NCBI RefSeq assembly: GCF_030294945.1
Contig: NZ_AP018448.1
Location: 5,238,001-5,302,000 of the forward strand
Source of the DNA: Streptomyces graminofaciens
GTDB taxonomy: Bacteria; Actinomycetota; Actinomycetes; Streptomycetales; Streptomycetaceae
DNA: 64,000 nt
Direction of reading: 5' to 3'
Part shown: positions 1-8,228 of the stretch, piece after piece
Layout: each line of letters opens with the position of its first letter
Position numbering within the stretch: the first letter of the stretch is position 1
Made by a program: the position numbers and the translations under genes
Notes under the pieces: model-generated
What the model was told of the DNA's origin: nothing
The model's database searches: none
Seen by the model: only the letters and a program-made list of their open reading frames with translations

Positions 1-202
1 GGACCACGTCCGGGTCACTTCGCCGTGCCTCTGCCACCGCCTCCTCGCCGTTCGTCGCCTGTGCCACGACCTCGATGTCGGGGTGGCCGCCGAGCAGCGC
101 GGCGAGGCCTGCGCGGACCACCGGGTTGTCGTCGGCGACGAGTACGCGGAGGGGGTGGGAAGCGGGGAGTTCCTGGTCCGGGGCCTGGTTCGGGTCAGGC
201 AT
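1..202 (-). CDS. Response regulator, NarL/FixJ type, N-terminal fragment
   Basis: Only the first 67 codons lie in the window. The reading from the ATG at 202 gives a short proline-rich lead, then [20 protein letters not shown], which carries the paired acidic residues of a receiver domain; [12 protein letters not shown] follows. The phosphoacceptor aspartate should be near the truncation (the fragment ends SDPDVV, the usual run-up to it). The start overlaps the end of the upstream histidine kinase by 8 bases, so the two are translationally coupled and form a two-component pair at the tail of the Tad operon. The output domain is not visible; a LuxR-type HTH is expected from family knowledge. 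Confidence 0.85.
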   Translation of the reverse strand, partial: MPDPNQAPDQELPASHPLRVLVADDNPVVRAGLAALLGGHPDIEVVAQATNGEEAVAEARRSDPDVV

Positions 203-1637
203 GGGCGGACTCCTGGGGCTGGGGGAAGGGTCGGGGGGCGGGGGCGGCGGGGTGGGCGAGCGGGAGGTGCAGGGTGACTTCCGTGCCTGGTGTGGTGGGT
301 GTGCCGTCGTCGGGGGTCCCTCGGGTCAGGGTCAGTGCGGCGCCGGTCGACTGTGCTCGTTCCGCCATGCCCAGGAGGCCGAAGTGGCCGGAATTCGCCG
401 CCGCTTCGAGGGTGGCCGTGGGGGGCAGGCCTACGCCGTCGTCCTTGATCGTGAGGTGGAGGCTGTCCGGGGAGACGGCCAGCCGTACTTCCGCCTGGGT
501 CGCCCGCGCGTGGCGGTGGGTGTTCTCCAGGGCCTCCGAGACGATCGCCAGGAGGTGGCGGGTGGTGTCGGCGGGGAGGGGCGGGGGTGGGGGCCCCTGG
601 TGGGTGAATGTCGTGGGGATGCCTGTGCGGGACTCGAAGTCCGTCGCCCTTGTCGTCAGTCCGGTCGTCAGGGCCACGGGTGTGGGCGTCGTCAGGTCCG
701 TGTGGCGGCGCAGGTCCGTGAGGAGGTGGCGGGACTCCGTGGCGGCTCGGCGGGCTGCCGCCGCCATCAGGGTCGCCTGTTGGCTGACGACCGCGGGGTC
801 AGGGTCCGGTCGGCCCGCGGACTGTGCGAGTGCCTCTGCCGCGAGGGAGAGGCCGTGCAGGGTCTTGGCGACCGAGTCGTGCAGCTCTCTGGCCAGGCGG
901 GCGCGCTCGGACTCGACCGCTTCCGCCACGGCCAGGCGGGACGTGGCTTCCGAGAGGGCCTGGGTGGCCGTACCGAAGCGGAACACCAGGTTGCGGAGGG
1001 TGACGCCGATGATGCCGGCGGCGGCGCAGAAGCCGGCGATGAGGAGGGTGCTGGCGCCTGTGCCGGGGTGGTGTTCCCAGGCCCGGTGGACCGTGACGAG
1101 TACGGCGAGTTGGAGGCCGGTGAGGACACCGGCGCCGCGCCAGCCGTAGAGGAGGCCGGAGAGGAGGGGGGTGCAGACCGTGGCGTAGGCGAGGGGGGAG
1201 GCCGGGGAGGCGGTGAGGAGGAGGACCGCGCCGAAGAGGAGGTCCAGGGCCATGAGGGTGGGGTGGGCGAGGAGGCGGGGGGCGAAACGGTCCCAGTCCC
1301 TGAGCATGGCGTACGAGATGGTGATGCCGAGGACGGCGGCGGTGAGGACCGCGTAGCTCGGGGGGCCGTCGGTGGTGTTGGCCATGGCGAAGGGGGTGCC
1401 GATGGCGAGGGTGGTGAGGCGGACGGCGAAGGTCTGTCGGGAGAGGGATTGGAGGGCGTTGAGTTGGAGACGGAGGCCTGGTGGGGGTGGGGCGTCGTCT
1501 TGTAGGTAGCCGGTGCCGGGGGGTGAGGTGGGCCGGGGTCGGGAGTGCTCGCCGGTGCCGGGGCTGGGCGGGGGGAAGTCGTGCGGCCCGGCGCTTACAG
1601 GGTGCCGCTGCGCCCACCCGTGCCGCCCCAGCGGCAC
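195..1637 (-). CDS. Sensor histidine kinase (HisKA_3 / HATPase)
   Basis: NarL-type sensor kinase paired with the overlapping response regulator. In the 480-residue form, about 60 N-terminal residues precede a membrane region (residues about 70-215, several hydrophobic segments). A coiled stretch then leads to the dimerisation/phosphoacceptor motif [14 protein letters not shown], with His near residue 253. The HATPase N-box is [12 protein letters not shown] and the G-box region is DDGVGLP...[12 protein letters not shown]. The frame is open up to 1772, but the conserved part begins only at LQLNALQSL. No ATG, GTG or TTG lies between that point and the GTG at 1637, which sits inside a palindromic repeat, so the GTG at 1637 is the best available start. 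The gene follows tadC by about 130 bases and is probably co-transcribed with the Tad genes. Confidence 0.8.
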   Translation of the reverse strand: MPLGRHGWAQRHPVSAGPHDFPPPSPGTGEHSRPRPTSPPGTGYLQDDAPPPPGLRLQLNALQSLSRQTFAVRLTTLAIGTPFAMANTTDGPPSYAVLTAAVLGITISYAMLRDWDRFAPRLLAHPTLMALDLLFGAVLLLTASPASPLAYATVCTPLLSGLLYGWRGAGVLTGLQLAVLVTVHRAWEHHPGTGASTLLIAGFCAAAGIIGVTLRNLVFRFGTATQALSEATSRLAVAEAVESERARLARELHDSVAKTLHGLSLAAEALAQSAGRPDPDPAVVSQQATLMAAAARRAATESRHLLTDLRRHTDLTTPTPVALTTGLTTRATDFESRTGIPTTFTHQGPPPPPLPADTTRHLLAIVSEALENTHRHARATQAEVRLAVSPDSLHLTIKDDGVGLPPTATLEAAANSGHFGLLGMAERAQSTGAALTLTRGTPDDGTPTTPGTEVTLHLPLAHPAAPAPRPFPQPQESAHA

Positions 1638-1655
1638 GACTGCCCGCAGCTGCGA
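1548..1655. repeat. Interspersed palindromic repeat, copy A1
   Basis: About 100 bases closely resemble 37178-37285 (copy A2). Shared blocks are GCTGGGCGGGGGG, GCGGCCCGGCGCT, GGTGCCGC and GCGGCACGA, in the same order and spacing. An inverted repeat GTGCCGCTG (1602-1610) / CAGCGGCAC (1629-1637) can form a 9-bp stem. The element covers the probable 5' end of the histidine kinase gene. Confidence 0.7.
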
Positions 1656-1768
1656 CAGCGTTAGGCCGTGGAGGCCAGCTGCGCCCTCTTGCCGCTGTCT
1701 GGACAGGTGGCGCCCCAGTCGCGTGGCCTCCCGCAGCTGGGACAGGCGACGAGTGAGCCGGTTGCCTC

Positions 1769-2665
1769 TCATCGGCCCAAGATCTCGCCGAAGTTCGTGC
1801 CCGAGCCCAGGAACATGCCCGTGGCGATGAGGATCATCGTGGCGGGGAGCATGAAGATCAGAGTGACCATGGTGGCCTTGGGGATGGTGCGGGCGGCGCG
1901 GCGACGGGCGTTCTGGGCGTCTGTGCGGCGCATGTCGGCGGCCAGTTGGATCAGGGTCTCGGCGATGGGGCTGCCCAGTTCCTCGCCCTGCTGCAGTGCC
2001 GAGACGAACTGGGCCACCTGTTCCGAGGTGTTGCGTTTGCGGAGTTCGTCGAAGGCCTGGCGGCGGCTTACGCCCATGTCCATCTGGCGCAAGGTGATTC
2101 TCAGTTCATCCGCCCACGGGCCCTCGTACTTGTCCGCCACCCGGTCCAGCGCCTGCCGGAAGCCGAGGCCCGAGGAGACCACGACCGCGAGGACGTCCAG
2201 GAAGTCGGGGAGGGTGCGGTCGATGACGTCCTTGCGTTCGCGGACCGCCTGCCAGATCGCCGCGTCGGCGGCCAGCAGGCCGAAGGCGAAGGTGAGGGCG
2301 GCGATGAGGGGGCGGCCGTTGGTGAGGAAGACCAGGCCCATGAAGGCGCCGAAGAAGCCGTAGACCGCGCGCCGGGCCGCGTATCTGTTCAGCGTCAGGC
2401 CGCCCGGGTTGCCCGCCATGTCGATGCGGCGGCGTTTCGCCTCGACCCCGCGGGGGCCCATCAGGCGGAGTACGAGAGGCGCGAAGCGCATGCCCAGGCG
2501 GTCGATCGCCGAGCCCGTCTTCGATACCCGGGTGGCGCCCACCTCCAGGGCCAGGGCCAGGTCCGCCGGAAGTTTCGCGTCCGCCCGGATCATCCGGATG
2601 CCGAGGAGGACACCCGCGACGGCCACGGCCATCAGCGCGGCGAGGAGCAGGGGCAGTGTCGTCAT
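1769..2665 (-). CDS. tadC: Tad inner-membrane platform protein TadC
   Basis: A 298-residue type II secretion F-family protein that, with TadB, forms the inner-membrane platform on which the CpaF ATPase acts. It has an N-terminal membrane anchor (residues about 5-25), a central pair of segments (about 98-135), and the cytoplasmic T2SSF domain with LPDFLDVLAVVVSSGLGFRQAL and the helical repeat QFVSALQQGEELGSPIAETL. A C-terminal hydrophobic segment (TLIFMLPATMILIATGMFL) follows. It lies 19 bases downstream of tadB in the same operon. Length and order match Tad clusters of actinomycetes. Confidence 0.93.
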   Translation of the reverse strand: MTTLPLLLAALMAVAVAGVLLGIRMIRADAKLPADLALALEVGATRVSKTGSAIDRLGMRFAPLVLRLMGPRGVEAKRRRIDMAGNPGGLTLNRYAARRAVYGFFGAFMGLVFLTNGRPLIAALTFAFGLLAADAAIWQAVRERKDVIDRTLPDFLDVLAVVVSSGLGFRQALDRVADKYEGPWADELRITLRQMDMGVSRRQAFDELRKRNTSEQVAQFVSALQQGEELGSPIAETLIQLAADMRRTDAQNARRRAARTIPKATMVTLIFMLPATMILIATGMFLGSGTNFGEILGR

Positions 2666-2684
2666 CTCGCTCTCGTCTCCCCTC

Positions 2685-3632
2685 TCACACTTCGATCTTG
2701 CCCAGGCGACGGATGACGAAGAAGCCGACCGTGTAGAGCCCTATCGAGATCAGGACCAGGGCCTGGCCCAGGGGGGAGCCGGTCACTCGGGCCAGGGCTC
2801 CGTCGTTCGAGGAATTGATGAGGAGGAGGGAGCCGAGGCCCAGGAACGGGACCGTGAACGCCGTCGCGTTGACTTCGGAGAGCATCGTGCGGACCTCGCG
2901 CCTCGTCTCCTTCCTGTCCTCCAGGGTCTGGGTCAGGTTGCGCAACGAGCTCACCACCGAGCCGCCCGCCTTGTTCGACAGCACCAAGGTCGTGACCAGG
3001 ACGATGAGTTCGCGGGACGGGAGTCGTTCGGCCAGTTCACCGAGGGCGTCGTCGACCGACCTGCCCAGCGTCAGCTGGTCGGCGACCCTGGCCAGTTCCT
3101 CGCCCGCGGGGGCCTCCAGTTCCTCCGCCGCCATCGCCAGTGCCGTACGGAGGGCGAGGCCGGCGGCGGTGGCGTTGGCGAGGAGGCGGGCCACGTCCGG
3201 GAGCTGGTTGATGAAGGCCTCGATGCGTTTCTGGCGCTGCCAGTTGAGGAAGATGGCCGCGCCCCAGACGCCGACCGCGCCCGCGATCGGGCCGAAGAAC
3301 GGGGCGAGGGTGGCGGAGGCGATCAGCCAGAGGGCGATCACCAGCATGGTGACGTAGGTGACGAACTCCCCCGCCGTGAGGTCGAGGCCGGTCGTCGTCA
3401 GCCGCAGGTGGATCGTGCGGCCGAGGCGGGTGCGGCGCAGCCGGCGGTCGACGGCCGCGAACCGGCGTACGCGGCCCGTCGCCGTCCGCGGCGGACCGCC
3501 CGGGTGGCCGGCGAGCCGGTCGGCCAGGGCGCGCTGCTGGGCGCGGCCGGACGCGTACGTGTGTACGCCCGCGACGGCGAGCGTGCCGCACAGGACGGTG
3601 GCGCCGAGGGCCAGCAGGGTGGGGTTGTCCAT
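2685..3632 (-). CDS. tadB: Tad inner-membrane platform protein TadB
   Basis: A 315-residue T2SSF-domain protein, partner of TadC. It starts with an N-terminal transmembrane helix (LLALGATVLCGTLAVAGVH), then a basic linker and a second membrane pair (about 95-130). The cytoplasmic domain contains LPDVARLLANATAAGLALRTA and the second helix-turn block LILVTTLVLSNKAGGSVVSSL (as read in the protein, ELIVLVTTLVLSNKAGG). Two C-terminal hydrophobic segments end the protein. It starts 18 bases after the cpaF stop, consistent with one transcript. Confidence 0.93.
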   Translation of the reverse strand: MDNPTLLALGATVLCGTLAVAGVHTYASGRAQQRALADRLAGHPGGPPRTATGRVRRFAAVDRRLRRTRLGRTIHLRLTTTGLDLTAGEFVTYVTMLVIALWLIASATLAPFFGPIAGAVGVWGAAIFLNWQRQKRIEAFINQLPDVARLLANATAAGLALRTALAMAAEELEAPAGEELARVADQLTLGRSVDDALGELAERLPSRELIVLVTTLVLSNKAGGSVVSSLRNLTQTLEDRKETRREVRTMLSEVNATAFTVPFLGLGSLLLINSSNDGALARVTGSPLGQALVLISIGLYTVGFFVIRRLGKIEV

Positions 3633-3650
3633 GGTCGGGTTCTCTCCGGC

Positions 3651-4991
3651 CTATCCGATGGCCTGGCGGGTGTCGAGCGCGTCGATGGCCTCCGCCACCC
3701 CGTACGCCGGTGGCAGCGGTTCGTTGGCCACGTACAGCTTCTCCGCGATGGGGCGGGGCACCGGGAGGTGCTGGAAGTGGCCCTTGACGACGCGGTCGGC
3801 GCCGAGGGGCTGCGGGACGAAGCGGGAGACCGTGGCGATCCGGAACTGTTCGCGGCCGTGCGAGACGAGCAGCGTGATCTCGGTGATCTTGCGGGAGCCG
3901 TCGGCGAAGCGGGTGAGCTGGACGACCACGTCCACCGCCGAGTTGATCTGGTCCTTGAGGGCCTCGAAGGGGATGAGGACCTCCGACATGGAGCCGAGGG
4001 TCTGCAGCCGCATGAGGGCGTCCTCGGCGGTGTTGGCGTGGACCGTGGCGAGGGAGCCGTCGTGGCCGGTGGACATGGCCTGGAGCATGTCGAGGGTCTC
4101 GCCGCCGCGGACCTCACCGACGATGATGCGGTCGGGGCGCATGCGCAGCGAGTTGCGGACCAGGTCGCGGATGGTGATCTGGCCCTTGCCCTCGACGTTC
4201 GGGGGGCGGGATTCGAGGCGGATCACGTGCTCCTGCTGGAGCTGGAGTTCGGCGGAGTCCTCGATGGTGATGATGCGCTCGTGGCGTGGGATCAGACCGG
4301 AGAGCGCGTTGAGCAGGGTGGTCTTTCCGGTGCCCGTACCGCCGCTGACGATGACGTTGAAGCGGGCGCGGACGAAGGCGGCGAGCAGCATCAGCATCTG
4401 CTCGTCGAGCGAGCCGAGGCCGATCAGCTCGGGGAGGGTGTAGGCGCGCGGGAAGCGGCGGATGGTGAGGGTCGGGCCGGTGAGGGCCAGCGGCGGGATG
4501 ATGACGTTGACGCGCTCGCCGGTGGGGAGACGGGCGTCGACCATGGGGTTGGACTCGTCGACGCGCCTGTTGACCGTGGACACGATGCGCTCGATCGTCT
4601 GCATCAGCTGGTCCGTGGACGCGAACCGCATCGGCAGCTGTTCCACCCGCCCCGCGCGCTCCACGAAGATCGAGTCGGGGCCGTTGACCATGATCTCGGT
4701 GATCGACGCGTCGGCGAGCAGCGGTTCGAGGACGCCCAGGCCGAGGGCCTCGTCGACGACACGACGGATCAGCTGGGAACGCTCCGCCGAGGAGAGGACC
4801 GGGCCTTCCCGGCTGATGATGTGGCCGAGGACGCGTTCCAGGCGGGCGCGGCGTTCGGTGGCCGCGAGGCCCGACATCTCGGCGAGGTCGATCTCTTCGA
4901 GGAGCTTGGCGCGGTAGACGGCCACGAGGTGTCCGTCCTCGCGTCCGGCTCCCCCTTCGTCGGGGGCGGCGATACGGGATCGCAGGCTCAT
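3651..4991 (-). CDS. cpaF: Tad secretion ATPase CpaF/TadA
   Basis: A 446-residue hexameric GspE-superfamily ATPase that powers pilus assembly or secretion through TadBC. The N-terminal domain carries EIMVNGPDSIFVER and LPTGERVNVIIPPLA. The Walker A motif is VSGGTGTGKTTLLNAL, the Asp box is ITIEDSAELQL, Walker B is PDRIIVGEVRGGE and the His box is MSTGHDGSLATVHANT; all are intact. The ATG at 4991 was chosen because GAGGAG lies about 9 bases upstream and the conserved domain begins soon after. The frame is open much further upstream, but that part reads antisense-like and overlaps tadE. It lies between tadE and tadB. Confidence 0.95.
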   Translation of the reverse strand: MSLRSRIAAPDEGGAGREDGHLVAVYRAKLLEEIDLAEMSGLAATERRARLERVLGHIISREGPVLSSAERSQLIRRVVDEALGLGVLEPLLADASITEIMVNGPDSIFVERAGRVEQLPMRFASTDQLMQTIERIVSTVNRRVDESNPMVDARLPTGERVNVIIPPLALTGPTLTIRRFPRAYTLPELIGLGSLDEQMLMLLAAFVRARFNVIVSGGTGTGKTTLLNALSGLIPRHERIITIEDSAELQLQQEHVIRLESRPPNVEGKGQITIRDLVRNSLRMRPDRIIVGEVRGGETLDMLQAMSTGHDGSLATVHANTAEDALMRLQTLGSMSEVLIPFEALKDQINSAVDVVVQLTRFADGSRKITEITLLVSHGREQFRIATVSRFVPQPLGADRVVKGHFQHLPVPRPIAEKLYVANEPLPPAYGVAEAIDALDTRQAIG

Positions 4992-5041
4992 CTCTTCGTC
5001 AACTCCTCTCGGTGGTGGGGGTGTTGTTACCGGGGCCGGGC

Positions 5042-5521
5042 TCAGTCGTCGTTGTCGTTGTCGTTGTCGTTGGGCATGGTGGCGCTGCGCTCGATCGTCG
5101 GGATGTCGAGCAGCGGGAGGATGGAGGGGACGGTGACGACGACCGTCGCGGTCGTGGTCTCGCCGCCGCCTCCGGGCGCGTCGACCTCGGGGTTCAGCCA
5201 GCCGCTGACCGAGGCCTGGCCCGCCGCGACGCCGTCCTCGCCGAGCGAGGCGGCCCGGGCGGCGGCCCGGGCGGCCGTACCCGCCTGGTTGACGCCGTAG
5301 CCGACGAGCCCGAGCTGGATCACGCCCAGCGCGACGAGCATGAGGATCGGGAGGAAGCCGGCGAACTCCAGGATGGCGGCGCCCCGGTCGGCGCGGAGCC
5401 GACGCCCGTGCGCCGATGGCGCCGGATGCCCACGCACCGACCGCGGCCTGCGTCCGTACGCCGGTCTCACCCGGCGCCCGTGCCCGTCCCCCGGCCGCAG
5501 CCGCCCGACGAGGCCCCTCAT
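5042..5521 (-). CDS. TadE-like pseudopilin protein
   Basis: A 159-residue protein with a long basic N-terminus and then the TadE signature: RGAAILEFAGFLPILMLVAL, a hydrophobic pilin-like helix preceded by a charged stretch with the conserved Glu. The C-terminal part is extracellular and ends in an Asn/Asp repeat (NDNDNDNDD). The ATG at 5521 overlaps the stop of the upstream cpaE-tadE gene (ATGA), showing tight coupling. In Tad systems TadE/TadG proteins are minor pseudopilins processed by a prepilin peptidase, which is not in this window. The last codons form a GTC/GTT-type microrepeat (5042-5070). Confidence 0.85.
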   Translation of the reverse strand: MRGLVGRLRPGDGHGRRVRPAYGRRPRSVRGHPAPSAHGRRLRADRGAAILEFAGFLPILMLVALGVIQLGLVGYGVNQAGTAARAAARAASLGEDGVAAGQASVSGWLNPEVDAPGGGGETTTATVVVTVPSILPLLDIPTIERSATMPNDNDNDNDD

Positions 5522-7137
5522 CAGTCGTCCCCCTCCAAGGCCGCCCCCGCCTCCCCGTCGACCGACCATCCGGCGTCGAAGCCCGGGAAGAACAGCGGTA
5601 CGTCGGCGCTGACGCGGGCCCGCATGACCGGGCCGTCCACGTCGCAGTCGATGTCGGCGCCGCTCCAGGCGCCGGGGAGGTTCTGGCCGCCGGCGGACTG
5701 GCAGGCGCCCGCGACATCGCCGTCCACGGCGTACGCGGCGGTGGCCGCGCGGGCCGCCTCGTCGGCCGCGTTGCCCGCCAGGGAGTACGTGTAGCCGTAC
5801 AGCGCGCACTGCCAGAGGATGGTCATCACGACGAGGAGGAGCGGGAAGATCCCGGCGAACTCCAGGGTCGACGAACCCCGGTCGCCGCCCTTCCGGCGGA
5901 GCACCAGCGCACCCCGGTCCGAGGAGGCCTTGCGGCGGCGGCCGCCTCCTCCCCCGCCCTCCGGCGCGGCCACCAGCTCCAGCTCGCCCGCCAGCGCCCA
6001 CAGCGCCTGCTTGACCGTGGAGCGGGCGTCCAGGTCCTGCAGTCGGCCGGCGTCGACGACCGACTGGAGGTCCTTGAAGGCGGCGGGTACGGCGTTGCGG
6101 GCCACCTTCGTGCCGGTGACCTTCTCGACCAGCGACGGCTGGAGCTCCGTACCGCGGGTGTGCCGGTTGACGACGGTCAGGGTCTCCTCGGCCTTGCGGA
6201 TCTGGAGGCGGTCCCAGAGGCGGACCATGCGTTTGGCGGCGCGGACGGCGACGACGTCCGGGGTCACCAGGAGCAGCGCGTGGTCGGCGGTCTCCACGGC
6301 CGCCGCGGTCGCCGCGTTCATCTGGGAGCCGCAGTCGACGATCACGACGTCGTGGCGGGAGCGCAGGGTGCCGAGCACCTGGCGGGCGACCCGGTCGGTC
6401 ACCTCCTCGCCGCGTTCGCCCTCGCCGGGGGCGAGGAGCAGGGAGACGCCCGTGTCGTGGGCGTACACCGCCTCCTGCAGTACGCGGGGGTTGATGTCCG
6501 TGATCCCGGCGAGGTCGGCGACCGAGCGGCGGAACTGCACGTCCAGGTAGGAGGCCACGTCACCGGACTGGAGGTCGAAATCCAGCAGCGCGACCGTACG
6601 GCCGGACGCCCGTGCGGCGAGGGCCAGTTGGACCGCCGTGACCGTCGCGCCCACGCCGCCCTTGGCGCCGCTGACCGTGACGACGGTGCCGCCGGGGCCG
6701 GTGTACAGCTCGGGGGTGTTGCTGCCGAGGTGGCGGCGCATGCCGGCCGACCAGGCGGCGGCGGCCTGGACGCGTTCGGCGAGGGCCTCGTAGGAGAGGG
6801 GGAGGTTGACGATGCCGCGGGCGCCGGAGTCCATGGCGGCGGTGAGGACGCCGGTGCTGGTGTCGGAGGTGATGAGGACGACGCCGACCGCCGGGAAGCG
6901 GAGCACGAGGTCGCGGACCAGGTCCAGCGCGGGGACGGGGCCGATGCGTTCGTGGACGAGCACCACCTCCGGCAGCTCGTCCAGCGACTCGGCGGCCAGG
7001 CGCGCGAGGGTGTCGAGCAGGGCGGTGGAGTCGGGCACGGGCGGGGCCGGTTCGGCGTCCGCGAGCTGGCCGAGCAGGGTGGTGAGGGCGCTGGCCGAGT
7101 CGACGTCCCCGGCTGCGGGGAGGATGCGGATGGTCAT
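5521..7137 (-). CDS. CpaE-type ATPase fused to a C-terminal TadE-like domain
   Basis: A 538-residue single open frame with three parts. Residues about 1-125 form a receiver-like fold without an obvious phosphoacceptor (VVLVHERIGP ... VVLITSDTSTGVLTAAMDSGARGIVNLP). Residues about 145-385 form a MinD/ParA-type ATPase with the variant P-loop SGAKGGVGATVTA, the switch LLDFDLQSGDVASYL and VVIVDCGSQM. After a Gly/Arg linker (about 395-425), RGSSTLEFAGIFPLLLVVMT opens a TadE-type pilin helix and an extracellular tail with two cysteines. CpaE localises Tad machines at the membrane; the fusion would tether it there. GGGGA 8 bases before the ATG at 7137 supports that start; an in-frame GTG at 7158 is an alternative. 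Confidence 0.87.
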   Translation of the reverse strand: MTIRILPAAGDVDSASALTTLLGQLADAEPAPPVPDSTALLDTLARLAAESLDELPEVVLVHERIGPVPALDLVRDLVLRFPAVGVVLITSDTSTGVLTAAMDSGARGIVNLPLSYEALAERVQAAAAWSAGMRRHLGSNTPELYTGPGGTVVTVSGAKGGVGATVTAVQLALAARASGRTVALLDFDLQSGDVASYLDVQFRRSVADLAGITDINPRVLQEAVYAHDTGVSLLLAPGEGERGEEVTDRVARQVLGTLRSRHDVVIVDCGSQMNAATAAAVETADHALLLVTPDVVAVRAAKRMVRLWDRLQIRKAEETLTVVNRHTRGTELQPSLVEKVTGTKVARNAVPAAFKDLQSVVDAGRLQDLDARSTVKQALWALAGELELVAAPEGGGGGGRRRKASSDRGALVLRRKGGDRGSSTLEFAGIFPLLLVVMTILWQCALYGYTYSLAGNAADEAARAATAAYAVDGDVAGACQSAGGQNLPGAWSGADIDCDVDGPVMRARVSADVPLFFPGFDAGWSVDGEAGAALEGDD

Positions 7138-7267
7138 CGGCACGTCCCCGTTCGCCACTCACCCGTATGGGACATTCCTGTCCCCCGCGCAACTGTCCTA
7201 CACACCAGCGTCCTGCGCACCCGTGTTCGACACATCCTCGCGCGGACGTCCCGGACCGACCTCGACC

Positions 7268-7999
7268 TCATCGCGTGGCCTCTTTCTTGTCCTCGTCGAG
7301 GGTGTACGAACGGTCGTCCGGCACGACGTCCGTGGAGTCGCCGCTCGCGACCAGGGCGAGTCGGACGTGTTCGGCGAACGACTCGGCGTACGCGACGCGC
7401 TGGGCGTCGGCGGTGTCGAGCGCGAAGGTGATGGGGACGGCCTCGGTCGCCGTACGGCGGCGCTCGCTGCTGGACTGGCCCGACTCGAGGGCGGTCAGCT
7501 TGCCGACGTCGATCACGCGGGCGTCGGTGACCAGCAGCTTCGACGTGTCCTTGCCCGAGTCGCTGTCCTTCGACTCGAACGTGGCGTAGATGTTGACCCG
7601 CGAGCCCGGGTTGATCTTCCCGGCGACACCGGTCGACGCGTCGATCATGATGGCGATCTCCTGCTGCCCGGGTTCGAGTTCGGGCGAGTCGACGACCATG
7701 TCCGTCTGGAGCAGCGAGCCCTTCTTCAACTGGGTGACGGCGATCTTCCCGCGGATGTCGGAGAGGTCGGTGACGGCCGTGCCGGACAGCCACCGCTTCG
7801 GCATCGAGATCTTCTCGAACTGGTCCGCCGACAGCGCCTTGTACGGCGCGATGTCGCTCTTCAGCCGGTACGCGGTCACCTCGGGCCCGACCTTCGAGTT
7901 CACGTCACGGACCACGGAGAGCACACCGGCGAAGGCCGCCAGGGCGCACAGGGCCGAGAGGACCAGCAGGATGACGCCGCGGCGCTGGCGTGAGTTCAT
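7268..7999 (-). CDS. cpaB: CpaB/RcpC-like SAF-domain protein
   Basis: A 243-residue membrane-anchored protein: a basic N-terminus and one helix (RGVILLVLSALCALAAFAGV), then a SAF domain with DIAPYKALSADQFEKISMPK and the RGKIAVTQLKKGSLLQTDM block. The RcpC-type domain follows (DASTGVAGKINPGSRVNIYAT). In Tad systems CpaB lies in the periplasm and is linked to the secretin; actinomycetes lack an outer membrane, so here a cell-wall role is inferred. It lies upstream of the cpaE fusion gene with a gap of about 130 bases. Confidence 0.87.
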   Translation of the reverse strand: MNSRQRRGVILLVLSALCALAAFAGVLSVVRDVNSKVGPEVTAYRLKSDIAPYKALSADQFEKISMPKRWLSGTAVTDLSDIRGKIAVTQLKKGSLLQTDMVVDSPELEPGQQEIAIMIDASTGVAGKINPGSRVNIYATFESKDSDSGKDTSKLLVTDARVIDVGKLTALESGQSSSERRRTATEAVPITFALDTADAQRVAYAESFAEHVRLALVASGDSTDVVPDDRSYTLDEDKKEATR

Positions 8000-8036
8000 G
8001 ACTCGGACAACCTCGATCGGACGGTGGGGACGGACA

Positions 8037-8105
8037 GGTCGAGCGGTCGAGCTGTTCTGCGGTCAAGCGGTTCTGCGGTCGAGCGGTCAAGCGGTTCTGC
8101 GGTGG
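8037..8105. repeat. Degenerate tandem repeat upstream of cpaB
   Basis: Alternating units of GGTCGAGC and GGTCAAGCGGTTCTGC repeat about four times between the zinc-ribbon gene and cpaB. The next 100 bases (8110-8210) hold a second set of short repeats based on CTGGCTGTACG and CTCATACGGAC. I see no gene in this 229-base gap; it must contain the cpaB leader unless transcription comes from further upstream. Confidence 0.6.
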
Positions 8106-8228
8106 AGCCGATGACGAACTGGCTGATACGGACTGGCTGTACGTGCTGGCTGTACGGGCTGACTACGGACTCGCTCATACGGACCGGCTCATACGGACCC
8201 GCTGGTCATGCGGTTGTGGCGGCGCGAC

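Noticed and set aside
2409..5300. A 963-residue open frame on the plus strand opposite the Tad genes
   Set aside because: It is antisense to tadB, cpaF and tadC, lacks domain features and arises from the high GC content; the minus-strand genes have clear motifs.
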